A stretch of DNA of 64,000 nt from Flavobacteriales bacterium 34_180_T64 (GCA_002162765.1 MAAR01000001.1:1-64000); one strand, 5' to 3'; positions 24,860-36,480 are shown, counted from the first letter of the stretch. Notes: a model not told the origin generated them from the letters alone. Made by a program: numbers and translations.

Positions 24860-26047
24860 TTAAGAAATTACTCCCGAACCTACTAATTCATCATTTAAAT
24901 ACCAAGCCACAAACTGTCCTTCTGTAATTGCTGATTGCAGTGCTTCAAATTCTACATATAAACCTGAATCTACCTGATATAATGTTGCATTTTGAAGTGA
25001 TTGTCTATATCTAATTCTTGCGTTTACTTGGAGGGTTTCATCAACTTTTAATTTTAAGTCTTCACGAATCCAGTGTAATTCACTATTTGAAACAAACAAG
25101 GCTTTTTTATAAAGTCCTGGGTGTGCTTTGCCTTGTCCCGTATAAATAACGTTATCGTCCACATTTGTATCAATAACAAAAAGTGGCTCAACCTTACCGC
25201 CTACTGATAAGCCTTTGCGTTGCCCTTTTGTAAAATAATGAGCACCTTGATGTTTACCTACAATTTCTCCATCGGAAAGGCTGTAATCTATCTTTTTTGT
25301 AAGCTCTATTAATTCATCTAATTTAGAATCATATGACACTACTTGCTGATGATATACTTTGTTTTCTTTAGGGATTTCAACAATAACACCTTCTTTTGGC
25401 TTAAGTTTTTGTTGTAGAAACTCAGGCAGTCTAACTTTGCCGATAAAACAAAGCCCTTGAGAATCTTTTTTGTCGGCCGTAACTAAATCTAATTTTTTCG
25501 CAATAGCTCTCACTTCCGGCTTGGTTAATTCTCCAATAGGAAATAATGCCTTGGACAATTGCTTTTGTGACAACTGACATAAAAAGTATGACTGATCCTT
25601 ATTTCCATCAATTCCAGCCAACAGCTGAAAAATTTGATTACCATCTTTTTCAATACTTCCTTTTCTGCAGTAATGACCAGTAGCAACATAATCTGCTCCT
25701 AAGTCTAATGCAATTTTCATGAACACGTCAAACTTAATTTCACGATTACAGAGTACATCAGGATTTGGGGTTCTTCCTTTTTGATATTCGTCGAACATAT
25801 AATCAACAATACGTTCTTTATACTCTACACTAAGGTCGACGGTTTGAAATGGGATGCCGAGTTTGTCTGCAACAAGCATGGCGTCATTACTATCATCTAG
25901 CCAAGGACATTCATCTGAAATCGTCACAGAATCATCATGCCAATTCTTCATAAACAAACCTATAACCTCATAGCCTTGCTCCTTTAATAAATAAGCAGCA
26001 ACACTTGAATCTACACCTCCAGAAAGTCCAACAATTACTCGTTTCAT
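24860..26047 (-). CDS. mnmA: tRNA-specific 2-thiouridylase MnmA
   Basis: A 395-residue enzyme that thiolates U34 of tRNAs for Lys, Glu and Gln. The PP-loop [10 protein letters not shown] (8-17) binds ATP. Catalytic cysteines Cys100 ([12 protein letters not shown]) and Cys200 ([10 protein letters not shown]) are present. A C-terminal beta-barrel ([12 protein letters not shown] onward) completes the family architecture. The length is slightly over the usual 360-370. The upstream region has a possible promoter with a 14-bp palindrome inside it. Confidence 0.97.
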   Translation of the reverse strand: MKRVIVGLSGGVDSSVAAYLLKEQGYEVIGLFMKNWHDDSVTISDECPWLDDSNDAMLVADKLGIPFQTVDLSVEYKERIVDYMFDEYQKGRTPNPDVLCNREIKFDVFMKIALDLGADYVATGHYCRKGSIEKDGNQIFQLLAGIDGNKDQSYFLCQLSQKQLSKALFPIGELTKPEVRAIAKKLDLVTADKKDSQGLCFIGKVRLPEFLQQKLKPKEGVIVEIPKENKVYHQQVVSYDSKLDELIELTKKIDYSLSDGEIVGKHQGAHYFTKGQRKGLSVGGKVEPLFVIDTNVDDNVIYTGQGKAHPGLYKKALFVSNSELHWIREDLKLKVDETLQVNARIRYRQSLQNATLYQVDSGLYVEFEALQSAITEGQFVAWYLNDELVGSGVIS

Positions 26048-26118
26048 CTGTTCGTTACTATTTTAATTTTTGTCAGATGTAATTCGCATAAAAACATTAT
26101 AACTAAAAAAATATAATA

Positions 26119-26132
26119 GAAATGCGCATTTC
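26119..26132. other. Perfect 14-bp palindrome in the mnmA upstream region
   Basis: GAAATGCGCATTTC reads the same on both strands. It sits about 72 bp upstream of mnmA, near a possible minus-strand -7 box (TATATTTT). It could be an operator for a dimeric regulator. No further copy was noticed nearby. Confidence 0.35.
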
Positions 26133-26149
26133 ATTTCGCAAAATTAAGA

Positions 26150-26182
26150 AATAAAAAATAGCAACCAATTAGAGTTGCTATT
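26150..26182 (-). terminator. Terminator after the MORN-protein gene
   Basis: A perfect 9-bp stem (AATAGCAAC at 26157-26165 with GTTGCTATT at 26174-26182) has an 8-nt loop. On the minus strand it is followed by a T-rich run. Confidence 0.75.
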
Positions 26183-26212
26183 ATAAAATTCTATAGACAA
26201 TATAGCTTCTAA

Positions 26213-26914
26213 CTATTGTTTCTTGGGGTTTTTACTTCGAATTGTAAAATCGGTTTCCTTCGACAACTTTCCGTTGGTATAATATTTCCAAATCCCATGT
26301 TTCTTCCCATTTCTATAAGTGCCTTCAGCCTGTATTACGCCTTCATTGTCATAATATTTTGACCATCCATTCAATACATCACCTTCATAATTAAACTCCT
26401 TTATGACAATGCCTTTTTCTGTATACCAATAGGATATTCCTTCAATTTCACCATTCACATAGCTAGCACGTTCCGCAATTTGTCCTGTCTTATAAAACAC
26501 CAACTTTTCACCATTTAGTTCACCTGAATCATTATAGTTCTCAGTAGACATCACGGCTTTGGTTTTATTATGATAATAGGTCCATTTACCAATGTAAAGC
26601 TTACCGTTCATTGTACCTTCGCTGATCAATTTTCCCGTAGACGCATAAAATTTAACCAATGAAATCGCATTATCTGCATTGAATTCTTTCGTTGCACTCA
26701 ATACACTTTTCTTACTCTTTAACCTATAGAATTTAAAAGTTCCAATTTCTTTACCATGATCAAATTGACCTTCATACCGCGGTTGCTTCGTTTTATCAAA
26801 ATTCTTTTTCCAGATACCATGTCGTTTTCCATTCGCATCGAATTGATTTATCGCCTCTTGTGCAAAAGAAATTGCAGTCACAAAAAACAGGAAGGTTATT
26901 AATTTAGTTTTCAT
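26213..26914 (-). CDS. Exported MORN-repeat (YwqK-like) protein
   Basis: A 233-residue protein. After a signal peptide (about 1-18, ISFAQ) it has at least six MORN-type repeats of the form G-x-Y-x-N-G-x-x-x-G-x-W-x-x-Y, such as EGTYRNGKKHGIWKYYTNGK, GTMNGKLYIGKWTYYHN and NGEIEGISYWYTEKG. Such beta-hairpin repeats are often annotated as YwqK-family antitoxins in Bacteroidetes, but no toxin partner is adjacent. The role is probably structural or protein-binding in the periplasm. Confidence 0.82.
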   Translation of the reverse strand: MKTKLITFLFFVTAISFAQEAINQFDANGKRHGIWKKNFDKTKQPRYEGQFDHGKEIGTFKFYRLKSKKSVLSATKEFNADNAISLVKFYASTGKLISEGTMNGKLYIGKWTYYHNKTKAVMSTENYNDSGELNGEKLVFYKTGQIAERASYVNGEIEGISYWYTEKGIVIKEFNYEGDVLNGWSKYYDNEGVIQAEGTYRNGKKHGIWKYYTNGKLSKETDFTIRSKNPKKQ

Positions 26915-26954
26915 AAATTCATTAACGACATTTTTAAATTGAAATTGTATCTAA

Positions 26955-26984
26955 TAAAAAAGCTGCCAATAAAGGCAGCTTTTT
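26955..26984 (-). terminator. Terminator after yidC
   Basis: A perfect 11-bp stem AAAAAGCTGCC (26957-26967) / GGCAGCTTTTT (26974-26984) has a 6-nt loop. On the minus strand it ends in a T run. It lies 10 bp beyond the yidC stop. Confidence 0.85.
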
Positions 26985-26993
26985 AGTTCTAAT

Positions 26994-28910
26994 TTATTTC
27001 TTCTTACTACGTTGCTGAGTCTGTTTTTGTTGTTCAGCTTGCTCCATCATATCTGCCATTTTCTTTTGAAACTTATTCTGTTTCTTCGGTTTAGCTTTAT
27101 TGACTTGTATTTGAGCATGTATTTTATCTTCATCAAGAATATAATTCTTAATAACAATCATAATACCTATACTAATCAAATTGGATATAAAATAATACAA
27201 ACTTAAACCTGATGCATAATTATTAAAGAAAAACAGCATCATTATCGGTGAAAAGTAAATCATGTACTTCATCATTTTACCCATATCTGGCATCCCTTCT
27301 TGAGTAGGCTGTGAAGCCATTTGCTGTCCTGTGGTCATTTTCATATAAAAGAAAATTGCAATTGAAGCTAAAATTGGAAATAGACTTACATGATCTCCAT
27401 AAAATGGAATATGGAATGGGAGTTTTGCTATCGCATCATAAGACGATAAATCGTCTGCCCAAAGAAAACTTTTTTGTCTTAAATCGAAGGCAGATGGGAA
27501 AAATTGAAACAATGCATAAAATACAGGCAACTGAATTAACGCTGGCAAACAACCACTCAATGGGCTTGCTCCAGCTTTATTTTGAAGTGCCATTGTTTCC
27601 TGTTGCGCCTTCATTTTATTATCCTTATGCTTTAATTTTATAGCTTCAAGCTCTGGTTTTAGAACTTTTAATTTAGCTTGAGATAAAAACTGCTTGTATT
27701 GAACAAATGACATAATTAATTTTATTAATACAGTCATAACAATAATGGCAATTCCATAAGGTAAGAATGATCCTAGGAATCCAAATAAAGGAATAAACAA
27801 GTATCGATTAATCCAGCCAAAGATTCCCCAACCCAATGGAATACTATCTTCTAATTTATTACCATAATTTTTTAAGACCTTGCTATCAGTAGGTCCAAAA
27901 TAAAAACTCAACGGTTGATATAGTTCTCCATCTTGAACATCTACAGAAAATTTAGCATTAAATATCTTAGTATTTACAGTATCAATCTCTTCATCAATCA
28001 TTAAATTTTGAGAAGACAATTTTACATTTTTAATGGGATTTTCAGAAACTAAAATTGAACTAAAAAAGTGCTGTCTAAACGACATCCAAGTGACATCAAT
28101 TTCATTTTCTTCGTCGTCTCCTGTTGGGCTTAATTTATCTATCTTTCCTCCATCGTGTTGATAGGTTAATCGTGTATAACGATTTTCGTATGAGATGCTT
28201 TCATCATTTCTAAACCCTTTTAATTTCCAATCTAAATTAATGTCTTGAGAACTATTAATCACATTGCTCAAGCCTTGTGATTTAATAGTAAAGCCTAACA
28301 TATAATCATCTGGTTTCAACTCATATCTATATTCCAAAAATTGAGTTTCAGACACTTTAAGTTTCATTGAAACTACGGTGTTCTCTCCATTTTTCGAAAC
28401 TGTTGGTTGAAAAGGTAAATCTTGAGTATTTAAAATATGGTTATCAGTAGTTCCAAAATTGATATTAAACGCTGAATTATTTTCTTTAATTAAATAAATA
28501 GGTAAAGAATCATAATCTACAAATTGTTTTAGTCTAACTTCAGACAAATAGCCTCCTTTATTACTGAATTTTAATTGTAATACATCGGTCTCAACAAGCG
28601 TTTCCGAATCTTTTGCCGAATCTAAAGTAAATGCATAAGCTAAGGACCCAAATTTATTTTTTAAACTCTCTAATTGCGTCGAATCTGCAGCTGAATTATT
28701 TGCAAAATCTTCTGTTGTTGCTACAAATACGTCCTCTTTTTCACTAGGCTCTTCTGCTTTTTTCTCAGCATCAATTTGCGCTTGCTTTGCTTGTTCTTCC
28801 TCTGCTAACTCTTCCGGAGTTGGCTGGTTTTGGTAAAGCATGTATAATAAAATTCCAAAAATAAGGACGAATCCTATGATGGAGTTAAGGTCAAATTTTT
28901 TGTCTTCCAT
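26994..28910 (-). CDS. yidC: Membrane protein insertase YidC
   Basis: A 638-residue inner-membrane insertase. It has an N-terminal transmembrane segment (about 10-25), a Glu/Lys-rich linker and a large periplasmic beta domain (about 95-350). The conserved five-helix insertase core follows (LFGFLGSFLPYGIAIIVMTV, SPLSGCLPALIQLPVFYALF, MKYMIYFSPIMMLFFFNNYASGL split across helices). The C-terminus is a long basic, Gln-rich tail, possibly for ribosome binding. It lies downstream of pyrG in the same direction, separated by a REP-like element. Confidence 0.97.
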   Translation of the reverse strand: MEDKKFDLNSIIGFVLIFGILLYMLYQNQPTPEELAEEEQAKQAQIDAEKKAEEPSEKEDVFVATTEDFANNSAADSTQLESLKNKFGSLAYAFTLDSAKDSETLVETDVLQLKFSNKGGYLSEVRLKQFVDYDSLPIYLIKENNSAFNINFGTTDNHILNTQDLPFQPTVSKNGENTVVSMKLKVSETQFLEYRYELKPDDYMLGFTIKSQGLSNVINSSQDINLDWKLKGFRNDESISYENRYTRLTYQHDGGKIDKLSPTGDDEENEIDVTWMSFRQHFFSSILVSENPIKNVKLSSQNLMIDEEIDTVNTKIFNAKFSVDVQDGELYQPLSFYFGPTDSKVLKNYGNKLEDSIPLGWGIFGWINRYLFIPLFGFLGSFLPYGIAIIVMTVLIKLIMSFVQYKQFLSQAKLKVLKPELEAIKLKHKDNKMKAQQETMALQNKAGASPLSGCLPALIQLPVFYALFQFFPSAFDLRQKSFLWADDLSSYDAIAKLPFHIPFYGDHVSLFPILASIAIFFYMKMTTGQQMASQPTQEGMPDMGKMMKYMIYFSPIMMLFFFNNYASGLSLYYFISNLISIGIMIVIKNYILDEDKIHAQIQVNKAKPKKQNKFQKKMADMMEQAEQQKQTQQRSKKK

Positions 28911-28922
28911 AGTTTAGATGAT

Positions 28923-28980
28923 GTCATTCTGAATAAAATGAAGAATCTCAAATGAGATATTTCGCTCTGCTCAATATGAC
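28923..28980. repeat. REP-like inverted repeat between pyrG and yidC
   Basis: Two 28-bp arms (28923-28950 and 28953-28980) face each other. The left arm begins GTCATTCTGA and ends ATCTCA. The right arm begins TGAGAT and ends ATGAC. The arms are imperfect inverted copies with only 2 bp between them, so they could form a hairpin in the mRNA. It shares termini with the elements at 10665 and 41876. Confidence 0.75.
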
Positions 28981-29028
28981 AGTTTAATTTTTACATTACT
29001 TTTTGTATTAACAAAAAGCTATCCAATA

Positions 29029-30711
<1,683 letters not shown>

Positions 30712-30774
30712 TTATTATTGAATTGTAAGAGATAATTAATTGATCATTTTTAAGGAATGATAATTTGTGAGTAA

Positions 30775-31038
30775 TCATCTAGGATAACGCACACGAATAT
30801 TTCTGATTAATTCTTCCAAACCATTTAGTTTCAACTCATAAACTTGATTCAACATATCACCCAATTTGCCTTTTGGAAACCCTTTATTATGATACCAAAC
30901 GATATAATATTCTGGTAAATCAATGAGATATTTACCTTTATACTTCCCATAAGGCATTTTTGTATGTGCAAGTTTTATTAAAAATTCTTGATTAGGCTGT
31001 ATCAAATTAGTCTTTAGATTTATAGGCTTCAAGAGCAT
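30775..31038 (-). CDS. DUF3820 family protein
   Basis: An 87-residue protein with the DUF3820 core MPYGKYKGKYLIDLPEYYI followed by VWYHNKGFPKGKLG. The family has been named after a putative quorum-sensing-regulated virulence factor, but its function is unknown. The same GKYKGK/GKHKGK fold occurs at the C-terminus of the DnaQ-type exonuclease at 46092, suggesting a nucleic-acid-related role. The gene overlaps the upstream DUF922 gene by 32 bp in another frame, so the two are coupled. Confidence 0.8.
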   Translation of the reverse strand: MLLKPINLKTNLIQPNQEFLIKLAHTKMPYGKYKGKYLIDLPEYYIVWYHNKGFPKGKLGDMLNQVYELKLNGLEELIRNIRVRYPR

Positions 31039-31558
31039 TTAGTTCATTTTCTATATACCTGGTCCATTTTGCTTGCTGTTCTTTATGTATTGAATTATTA
31101 CTTTCTCTGTCATACAAGTTTTGCATAGTGGATAGTTCAGTATTAATATTTTGATGTAATCCATCTAATATAGACTTAAGTGCATGATTAACTTTTATCT
31201 GACTGATTTGTCTTCTAAATTTTCTAACATGCAATTCAGTGATATCAAAATGAAGTTGTTCATGTGCTAATATATAGGCATCGGCCTCTGATTTATTATA
31301 CCATGATTTATTCGGATAAAAATGTGCTTCTACGATAGTCGAAAAATCTACGATTCTAGAATCAGAACGACGCATTGAATATGAGAAAGTAATCCCTGAA
31401 GCAGTAACAGCAACCGCATCCGTATTGGTTTTTGGTTCACCTCTAAAATTTTCCCAAGATAACTTATACGAATCACGCCAAGCTATGGTTTCTTCATTCG
31501 AATTAGGATTCAATAACAGAAACAGAAACAACGGAAAAATTAGTTTAAAGTGCATCAT
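31007..31558 (-). CDS. Exported DUF922 (putative zinc protease-like) protein
   Basis: A 183-residue protein with a hydrophobic signal sequence (about 4-17). The motif ILAHEQLHFDITELHVRKF contains HEQLH (99-103), a zincin-type HExxH. DUF922 proteins are described as secreted Zn-dependent proteases by inference from this motif. Activity is not demonstrated here. It follows the LysM/PBP gene by 42 bp and is coupled to the DUF3820 gene. Confidence 0.75.
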   Translation of the reverse strand: MMHFKLIFPLFLFLLLNPNSNEETIAWRDSYKLSWENFRGEPKTNTDAVAVTASGITFSYSMRRSDSRIVDFSTIVEAHFYPNKSWYNKSEADAYILAHEQLHFDITELHVRKFRRQISQIKVNHALKSILDGLHQNINTELSTMQNLYDRESNNSIHKEQQAKWTRYIENELNALEAYKSKD

Positions 31559-31600
31559 TGTATTGAAAAACGAAAAAATCGCTTTAGTAGTATCCCTAAG

Positions 31601-33511
31601 TTAGTGTTTTGCTTCCACTATAGTTAAATCAGCATATTTAACTACATAAACCGCTTCATTATAGAAACCACCAAACATTTTTTTTGAGTATCTAAATTTA
31701 TTCTCAATATAGACTGTTTCTATATCACTACCTGAAGCTTTATAAAGATCATCACTAGTTGAAAGACGCAACAATAAATCTAAAGTTAAATCGAACCCTC
31801 TTACGGCATATTTATTTGGGTAAACACCATAAGTCCGTCTGTAATCCTTAATAAAATTAGAATTTATAGCTGCATTAAAGGTTTTATTAATTGAAGGGTA
31901 ATGAAATTTTAAATTCGATAAATGATAATTTGAAACATTCTTCCCTTCGAAGGCTTTATTTTTATCAGTTGTCATTAAGACAATCTCTTGTTCATCACTT
32001 ATTAAACTATTTAAACCACTTATAACTGTTGAAGCAAATCCCTCATTATTGGTTTCAAGAAACACAATATTTTTACCATTTTTAAACAGGTCTAATAAAT
32101 CATCAGGTAAAATATAATACATGTCTTTTCCTTCATCATTTTTTCTTGAAAAAATTTGTTTGGCAGTTGGAAAAGCAGCTTTTAAACGATTACTTTTTGA
32201 TTTATGTTTTGAATCAGAAATGATAACAACATGTTTTTTCAAAGAATCAAGTTTGACAAAATCGACGATTGATGTTTCAAGCAAATCGCTAGAAGGCGTG
32301 GTTTGGAATACATTGCTGTAAAGATTCTTAGGTGTCGTAAATGGGGAAATAACAGGAACATTATCTCTTTTTAGCTCTAATGCCACCCGTTCTAGATTTG
32401 CAGGCATCAGCGGACCAATAACGGCGTCATACTCTGAAAAATCGTTAGCAGCAAGTAATTTAGTTACTTCTGATAAATGATCTCGTGTATCAAAAACTTT
32501 CAAATGTGATGAAATACCTAATTGTTTTGCCGAATCTAATGCCATTAATACTCCAGAATGAAAATCTAAGGATATTGATAAACGACTATCGAGTCGAATC
32601 GCATTTTTTGTTTCAGCTATAGAATCGACATCAATTCTATTTAAACGATAAGGCATCATTAACGCTAGACGTTTCGCTTTAAAATTGGTGATTTTTGTTG
32701 CTAAATTCGAATGCGTTACGGCTTCATTACTAACAGTGGTATTAATTTCATTTGGAACTTTTAAAATCATACCTACTTTTAAACCACTAGCTTTCAATTC
32801 AGGATTTAGAGCTTCTAATTCTTCCTGTGAAAGACCGAGTTTGACCTTTAATCTATAAAACCCTTCTTTTGGTAATACCTCATAATAATTGTAGCTATCC
32901 TCAACAGGTTTCTCTTCATTATTTGCAATATTCGGTACAAAAACTGAATCACCTGGCTGAAGTACTTCATTCATATTCGGATTCAATTCAGAGAGTTCAT
33001 CTATTGTAATTCCAAATTTATAAGCCACACGCCACTTCCCTTCTTTTGGTAATACGATGTATTTCTTTAAGGTATTATTTAAAGTTACTTTTGACACTAT
33101 TGTTTTATATCGAGGAATTCTTAATTTATTACCTTTCTTTAAAGGCTCAGAATATAAAAACGTATTATACTTCTTTAACTCATCGATCTCAATATTAAAA
33201 TCTTTTGAAATGCTATATAGGGTTTCTTTACGTTTTACTTTATGCTTCTTATAGCCGATAACTTCTTTTGTTTCAGAAGTAACTTCTTGATTTTTTATTT
33301 TAGAATTTGGAATAATTAAAACCGTATTAACTGCTAACTTACTTTTGGCGTCCGGATTCAACGCATAAATATCAAAAGGAGTCACTAAGTATTGTTTCGC
33401 AATGGATTCAATAGTTTCACCAGCTTTAACTTTATGTGTTTTAAAGCTTTGAGCATGAATACTTAGATTACAAGCGAATATTACGATTAAAATAAAAACA
33501 AATTTCTTCAT
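31601..33511 (-). CDS. LysM-repeat protein with type-1 periplasmic-binding domain
   Basis: A 636-residue exported protein. It has a signal peptide (1-20, SIHAQ) and four LysM-like repeats at about 25-68, 88-133, 149-194 and 208-253; the first two are canonical, the last two diverged (YxVLPKEGxxR). From about 280 to 636 follows a domain with the fold pattern of type-1 periplasmic-binding proteins (LALMMPYRLNR, DAVIGPLMPANLERVA, PVISPFTTP, HVVIISDSK). The protein likely binds peptidoglycan and senses or binds a ligand. It lies 10 bp downstream of guaA. In other bacteria such fusions are LpoA- or LppC-like activators, which is one option here. Confidence 0.85.
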   Translation of the reverse strand: MKKFVFILIVIFACNLSIHAQSFKTHKVKAGETIESIAKQYLVTPFDIYALNPDAKSKLAVNTVLIIPNSKIKNQEVTSETKEVIGYKKHKVKRKETLYSISKDFNIEIDELKKYNTFLYSEPLKKGNKLRIPRYKTIVSKVTLNNTLKKYIVLPKEGKWRVAYKFGITIDELSELNPNMNEVLQPGDSVFVPNIANNEEKPVEDSYNYYEVLPKEGFYRLKVKLGLSQEELEALNPELKASGLKVGMILKVPNEINTTVSNEAVTHSNLATKITNFKAKRLALMMPYRLNRIDVDSIAETKNAIRLDSRLSISLDFHSGVLMALDSAKQLGISSHLKVFDTRDHLSEVTKLLAANDFSEYDAVIGPLMPANLERVALELKRDNVPVISPFTTPKNLYSNVFQTTPSSDLLETSIVDFVKLDSLKKHVVIISDSKHKSKSNRLKAAFPTAKQIFSRKNDEGKDMYYILPDDLLDLFKNGKNIVFLETNNEGFASTVISGLNSLISDEQEIVLMTTDKNKAFEGKNVSNYHLSNLKFHYPSINKTFNAAINSNFIKDYRRTYGVYPNKYAVRGFDLTLDLLLRLSTSDDLYKASGSDIETVYIENKFRYSKKMFGGFYNEAVYVVKYADLTIVEAKH

Positions 33512-33521
33512 ATATTATTAA

Positions 33522-35057
33522 TTATTCCCATTCAATAGTAGCTGGTGGTTTCGAGCTAATATCATATACTACTCTATTAACGCCTTTTACTTTATTTATT
33601 ATTTCATTAGAGGTTTTTTGCAAAAACTCATAGGGTAAATTCACCCAATCAGCAGTCATTCCATCCGTACTTTCTACAGCTCTTAGCGCTACACATTTTT
33701 CATATGTACGTTCATCTCCCATAACTCCAACGCTATTTACTGGCAGCAAAATAGCACCCGCTTGCCATACGCTATCGTACAAATTCCATGATTTTAGATT
33801 CTTTATAAAAATAGCATCCACTTCTTGTAATATACGTACATTTTCTTCGGTTAGATCTCCCAGAATACGTATGCCTAGTCCAGGACCAGGAAAAGGATGA
33901 CGACCTAAAAGCTCTTTACTCATGTTCATAGAGGCTCCCACACGTCTCACTTCATCTTTAAAAATCATGCGAAGGGGTTCCACTATTTTCAATTTCATAT
34001 AATCTGGCAAACCACCAACATTATGATGACTTTTTATAGTTGCACTTGGACCTCCTGTTGCTGAAACACTTTCAATAACATCTGGATAAATTGTTCCTTG
34101 AGCCAACCATTTTACATCTTCAATGCGATGTGACTCGTCATCAAATACTTCTATAAAAACACGACCAATCGCTTTACGTTTAAGCTCGGGGTCGCTAATT
34201 CCTTTTAAGGCATCCAAAAAGCGTGCCGAAGCATCGACTCCTTTTACATTTAGACCCATTCCCTTATACTGCTCTAAAACTTCAGGAAATTCATTTTTAC
34301 GTAATAAGCCGTTATTTACAAAAATGCAATATAGATTTTTACCAATAGCTTTATGAAGCAGGACCGCTGCAACTGAAGAATCAACACCTCCAGACAAGCC
34401 TAATACAACTTTATCATTACCTAATTTAGCTTTTAAATCAGCAACCGTTTCTTCTACAAATGAATCTGGCGTCCAATCCTGATTCACTTGTGCAATATGC
34501 ACTAAGAAGTTTTCTAATAGTTGTTTTCCATCAGTAGAATGATAAACTTCAGGGTGAAATTGAATGGCATACGTTTGTTCACCTTCAATTTTATATGCTG
34601 CATTTTCGACATCATGCGTACTTGCTAATAAAACACCGTTTGTTGGTAAGTCTTTAATGGTATCACTATGACTCATCCAAACTTGGCTTCCTTCAACTAT
34701 ATTATTAAAAAAGGCTTCATTTTCTTTGACATAGGACAGGTTTGCTCGTCCATACTCTCTGGTATTAGATGGCGCTACTTTACCTCCTGAAAAATGAGCT
34801 AAATACTGGGCACCATAGCAAACGGCTAGCATTGGTTTTTTTCCTCTTATTTGTGATAAATCTGGATGCGGAGCGTCATCGCCTCTAACAGAAAATGGAC
34901 TTCCCGAAAGAATTACCGCTTTAAAACCATCAATATCACTAGGAATTTTGTTGTAGGGATGAATCTCACAATAAATGTTGAGTTCCCGAACTCGTCGCGC
35001 AATAAGCTGTGTATATTGCGACCCGAAATCTAAAATAAGTACGTTGTTGTGTTGCAT
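33522..35057 (-). CDS. guaA: GMP synthase (glutamine-hydrolysing)
   Basis: The 511-residue enzyme converts XMP to GMP. It has an N-terminal class I amidotransferase with nucleophile Cys80 (LAVCYGAQY) and His/Glu in QFHPEVYHS, then the ATP-pyrophosphatase loop [12 protein letters not shown], and a C-terminal dimerisation domain ending [12 protein letters not shown] at 35063 is in frame, but the ATG at 35055-35057 is preferred because the -7 box TACTTTTG occupies 35061-35068. That box would place the transcript start at or beside this ATG. Confidence 0.96.
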   Translation of the reverse strand: MQHNNVLILDFGSQYTQLIARRVRELNIYCEIHPYNKIPSDIDGFKAVILSGSPFSVRGDDAPHPDLSQIRGKKPMLAVCYGAQYLAHFSGGKVAPSNTREYGRANLSYVKENEAFFNNIVEGSQVWMSHSDTIKDLPTNGVLLASTHDVENAAYKIEGEQTYAIQFHPEVYHSTDGKQLLENFLVHIAQVNQDWTPDSFVEETVADLKAKLGNDKVVLGLSGGVDSSVAAVLLHKAIGKNLYCIFVNNGLLRKNEFPEVLEQYKGMGLNVKGVDASARFLDALKGISDPELKRKAIGRVFIEVFDDESHRIEDVKWLAQGTIYPDVIESVSATGGPSATIKSHHNVGGLPDYMKLKIVEPLRMIFKDEVRRVGASMNMSKELLGRHPFPGPGLGIRILGDLTEENVRILQEVDAIFIKNLKSWNLYDSVWQAGAILLPVNSVGVMGDERTYEKCVALRAVESTDGMTADWVNLPYEFLQKTSNEIINKVKGVNRVVYDISSKPPATIEWE

Positions 35058-35060
35058 GTG

Positions 35061-35068
35061 CAAAAGTA
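35061..35068 (-). promoter_or_regulatory. Bacteroidetes -7 box (TACTTTTG) for guaA
   Basis: An exact TAnnTTTG match on the minus strand, separated by only 3 bp from the guaA ATG. If active, it gives a leaderless mRNA. Confidence 0.45.
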
Positions 35069-35106
35069 ATATTTAATGCTAAAATTGCATTCTATTATTT
35101 AAAAAA

Positions 35107-36477
35107 TTATGCCATTGAATCCAAAATCATTTGGATATCATTTTCGGTAGTATCTGGATTGATAAAACAGAAGCGCGATACGGTTTCAAATGCGTCGCCA
35201 TTCTTCCATTTGGTTGGTGTTACCAGGGCAAATCCTTTTTTATGATTCTCATAAGTCCAGTGCGTATAATCGCTAGGTTCCCAACCAATTCGTCTATATA
35301 AGACACAGGACAGGCTAGGTTCACGAACTAATTCAACCATAGGGTTCTCTTCAATCATCCGTCCGGCAATTTGAGCCAATTCAAGACCTCTTTCGACGGC
35401 CTCTTTATAACGATCGGTTCCATGCGTTGCTAGAGAGAACCAAAGCGGTAATCCTCTAACGCGACGCGTCAATTGAATTTGATAATCGGTGGGATTAAAT
35501 CCGTGAGCGCCTTCATCCTTAAAGATATCTAAATAGGAGCCTTGTTGCGAATGCGCTTGTTTTGCCAACTCCGGGTTTTTATAAATTACGGCACCGCAAT
35601 CATAGGGTGAAAACATCCACTTATGTGGATCGATTGTAATGCTATCGGCCTGTTCTATACCATTGAATAAATGGCGAACCGAATCGGCTGCCAAAGCACC
35701 ACCTCCATAAGCAGCATCTACATGACACCATAACTTCTCTTTCTGACATATTTCGGCAATTCCTTCCAGATCATCAATGATTCCAGCGTTTGTTGTGCCA
35801 CCTGTAGCCACTACAGCAAACAAACACTTGCGTTGATGCTCAGTAAGTGTGGCAATGGTTTTTTGTAAATCTTCGCCAGTTAAACGCTCTTCGGAATCCA
35901 CTAATAAAATGTCAACATCGGCTACTTTTGCCATTGCTTTAATTGAGGAATGTGCTCCTATAGAAGTAATAATTAGGCCTTTCTCCCTTTTATTGGAATC
36001 ATCCCGTCTCCAATATTCTCTTGCCGTTACGATTGCCGATAAATTAGCAGCAGTTCCACCACTTGTAAACACACCAAATGCACCTTCAGGCAATCCGGTT
36101 AAAGACACAATCCATTTCATGGCTTCATTTTCACAAAAAATACCTCCTGCACCTTCCATCCAATAGGCGCCGTGAATGCTTGAAGCAGAGGTTACCAAAT
36201 CGAACATAATGGCTGCTCTGGTAGGAGAAGCAGGTACAAATGCTAAGTTTCTAGGGTGGTCAACTGGGACATTAGCGTTTGCTAAATGTTCTTTCCATAA
36301 ATTAAATGCATATTCACCTCCAACCCCTTTTTCAGTAACTGTTTCACCCACTAAAGCTTTTAACTCTTCAGTTTTTTTCGGTTTCCCAATCTCATGCTCC
36401 GTAGCTGAGATTCTTCCAATAGCATATTTCATGACATCTAATGTCATTTCAATAAGTTCTATATCTATTTTATGCAT
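35107..36477 (-). CDS. Group II pyridoxal-phosphate amino-acid decarboxylase
   Basis: A 456-residue PLP enzyme of the aromatic-L-amino-acid/glutamate/2,4-diaminobutyrate decarboxylase group. FTSGGTAANLSAI (137-149) binds the cofactor phosphate, HVDAAYGGG (252-260) contacts the ring, and Lys286 in TIDPHKWMF forms the Schiff base. It probably decarboxylates an aromatic amino acid or related substrate to an amine. The exact substrate is not readable. Hand-counted lines run about 37-47% G+C, above the bshC gene next door (about 28-33%), which may mean later acquisition. It starts 3 bp after the bshC stop. Confidence 0.9.
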   Translation of the reverse strand: MHKIDIELIEMTLDVMKYAIGRISATEHEIGKPKKTEELKALVGETVTEKGVGGEYAFNLWKEHLANANVPVDHPRNLAFVPASPTRAAIMFDLVTSASSIHGAYWMEGAGGIFCENEAMKWIVSLTGLPEGAFGVFTSGGTAANLSAIVTAREYWRRDDSNKREKGLIITSIGAHSSIKAMAKVADVDILLVDSEERLTGEDLQKTIATLTEHQRKCLFAVVATGGTTNAGIIDDLEGIAEICQKEKLWCHVDAAYGGGALAADSVRHLFNGIEQADSITIDPHKWMFSPYDCGAVIYKNPELAKQAHSQQGSYLDIFKDEGAHGFNPTDYQIQLTRRVRGLPLWFSLATHGTDRYKEAVERGLELAQIAGRMIEENPMVELVREPSLSCVLYRRIGWEPSDYTHWTYENHKKGFALVTPTKWKNGDAFETVSRFCFINPDTTENDIQMILDSMA

Positions 36478-36480
36478 TTT

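Noticed and set aside
26213-26914. Toxin-antitoxin pair with YwqK-family antitoxin
   Set aside because: No toxin gene lies next to it, and the protein is exported, so the database name is likely misleading.
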